Positions 63,835 to 64,000 of a DNA stretch of 64,000 bases are shown here, piece after piece. The first letter of the stretch is position 1; every line of letters begins with the position of its first letter. The translations under genes and the position numbers were made by a program. The DNA comes from CAZUZS01 sp964624795. GTDB lineage: Bacteria; Calditrichota; Calditrichia; RBG-13-44-9. The notes below the pieces were generated by a model that was given only the letters and a program-made list of their open reading frames with translations, had not been told where the DNA came from and searched no databases. Location: positions 1 through 64,000 of the forward strand of contig CAZUZS010000017.1 of the NCBI GenBank assembly GCA_964624795.1, in the 5' to 3' direction.

Positions 63835-64000
63835 CCAAGTACTCCCGAATTATTTTTCATGTTTAAAATAACACCTGAAATTTGCATCAAAAACCAAATA
63901 ATGAAAATCTTTTGCGTGTGATGTACCAAAAATGGAATCGGCGTGGCAGATGACCTGAAATATCGCTGCAGTCAATTCCAGCAACCAGGCCGGGCGTATG

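Noticed and set aside
63943..64000. Open plus-strand frame from a GTG to the window end
   Set aside because: Only 19 codons are visible and the ribosome site is poor; it may be the start of a real gene but cannot be supported from this window.

Overview
The window looks like a chromosomal segment of a Gram-negative, free-living bacterium of the FCB superphylum, most like Calditrichota/KSB1-type lineages. That placement is an inference. It rests on C-terminal sorting domains with the NYPNPFNP-T-TI-Y signature on two large secreted proteins (a third, partial one enters at position 1), on lipid A and glycosyltransferase genes (LpxH-like, GT9), on a cbb3-type oxidase, and on an Rnf complex. No rRNA, tRNA, CRISPR array or insertion sequence was found. 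One 100-N scaffold gap lies at 62399-62498.

Layout. 1-10.4 kb: end of a sorted secreted protein, a large intracellular GH13 enzyme (minus), a PLD3/4-like secreted phosphodiesterase, a patatin/beta-barrel phospholipase, and a secreted Asp-box propeller protein (minus). 10.4-14 kb: a compact cbb3 oxidase operon (minus) with an unusual distribution of c-type hemes. 14.5-21.2 kb: DedA, a sugar aminotransferase, serS-plsC-upp, asd and a carboxylesterase. 21.2-25.1 kb: a gingipain-family (C25) protease with a sorting domain. 25.8-29.7 kb: a response-regulator diguanylate cyclase, a small membrane protein and alr. 29.8-33.2 kb: an iron-uptake operon (DtxR-type regulator, feoA, feoB, FeoB-associated Cys-rich protein) with a clear promoter and a perfect palindrome.

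33.2-41.7 kb (minus): rnfCDGEA, ending at a good terminator, then tatC, a polyprenyl diphosphate synthase, apbE and a GT9 gene. ApbE is the enzyme class that attaches FMN to RnfD and RnfG. rnfB is missing from this operon and sits alone at 57.2 kb behind its own promoter. 42-44 kb: YitT-type membrane protein and LpxH-like hydrolase.

44.3-54.5 kb is the conserved near-origin cluster rpmH-rnpA-yidD-yidC-mnmE-mnmG-rsmG-parA. Two perfect parS sites and one degenerate one flank or lie in mnmG. The parA gene is not followed by parB; instead it runs into an outer-membrane barrel and an EnvC-like murein hydrolase activator, then ssb. dnaA and oriC are not in the window.

54.6-64 kb: an outer-membrane protein, a DUF2225 protein, rnfB, an LHPP-type HAD phosphatase, a YbjQ protein, and a single reading frame joining a molybdopterin oxidoreductase to a complete NifS/IscS-type cysteine desulfurase. 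This is the most unusual gene here, because cysteine desulfurases supply the sulfur that activates some molybdenum enzymes. A tandem universal stress protein follows.
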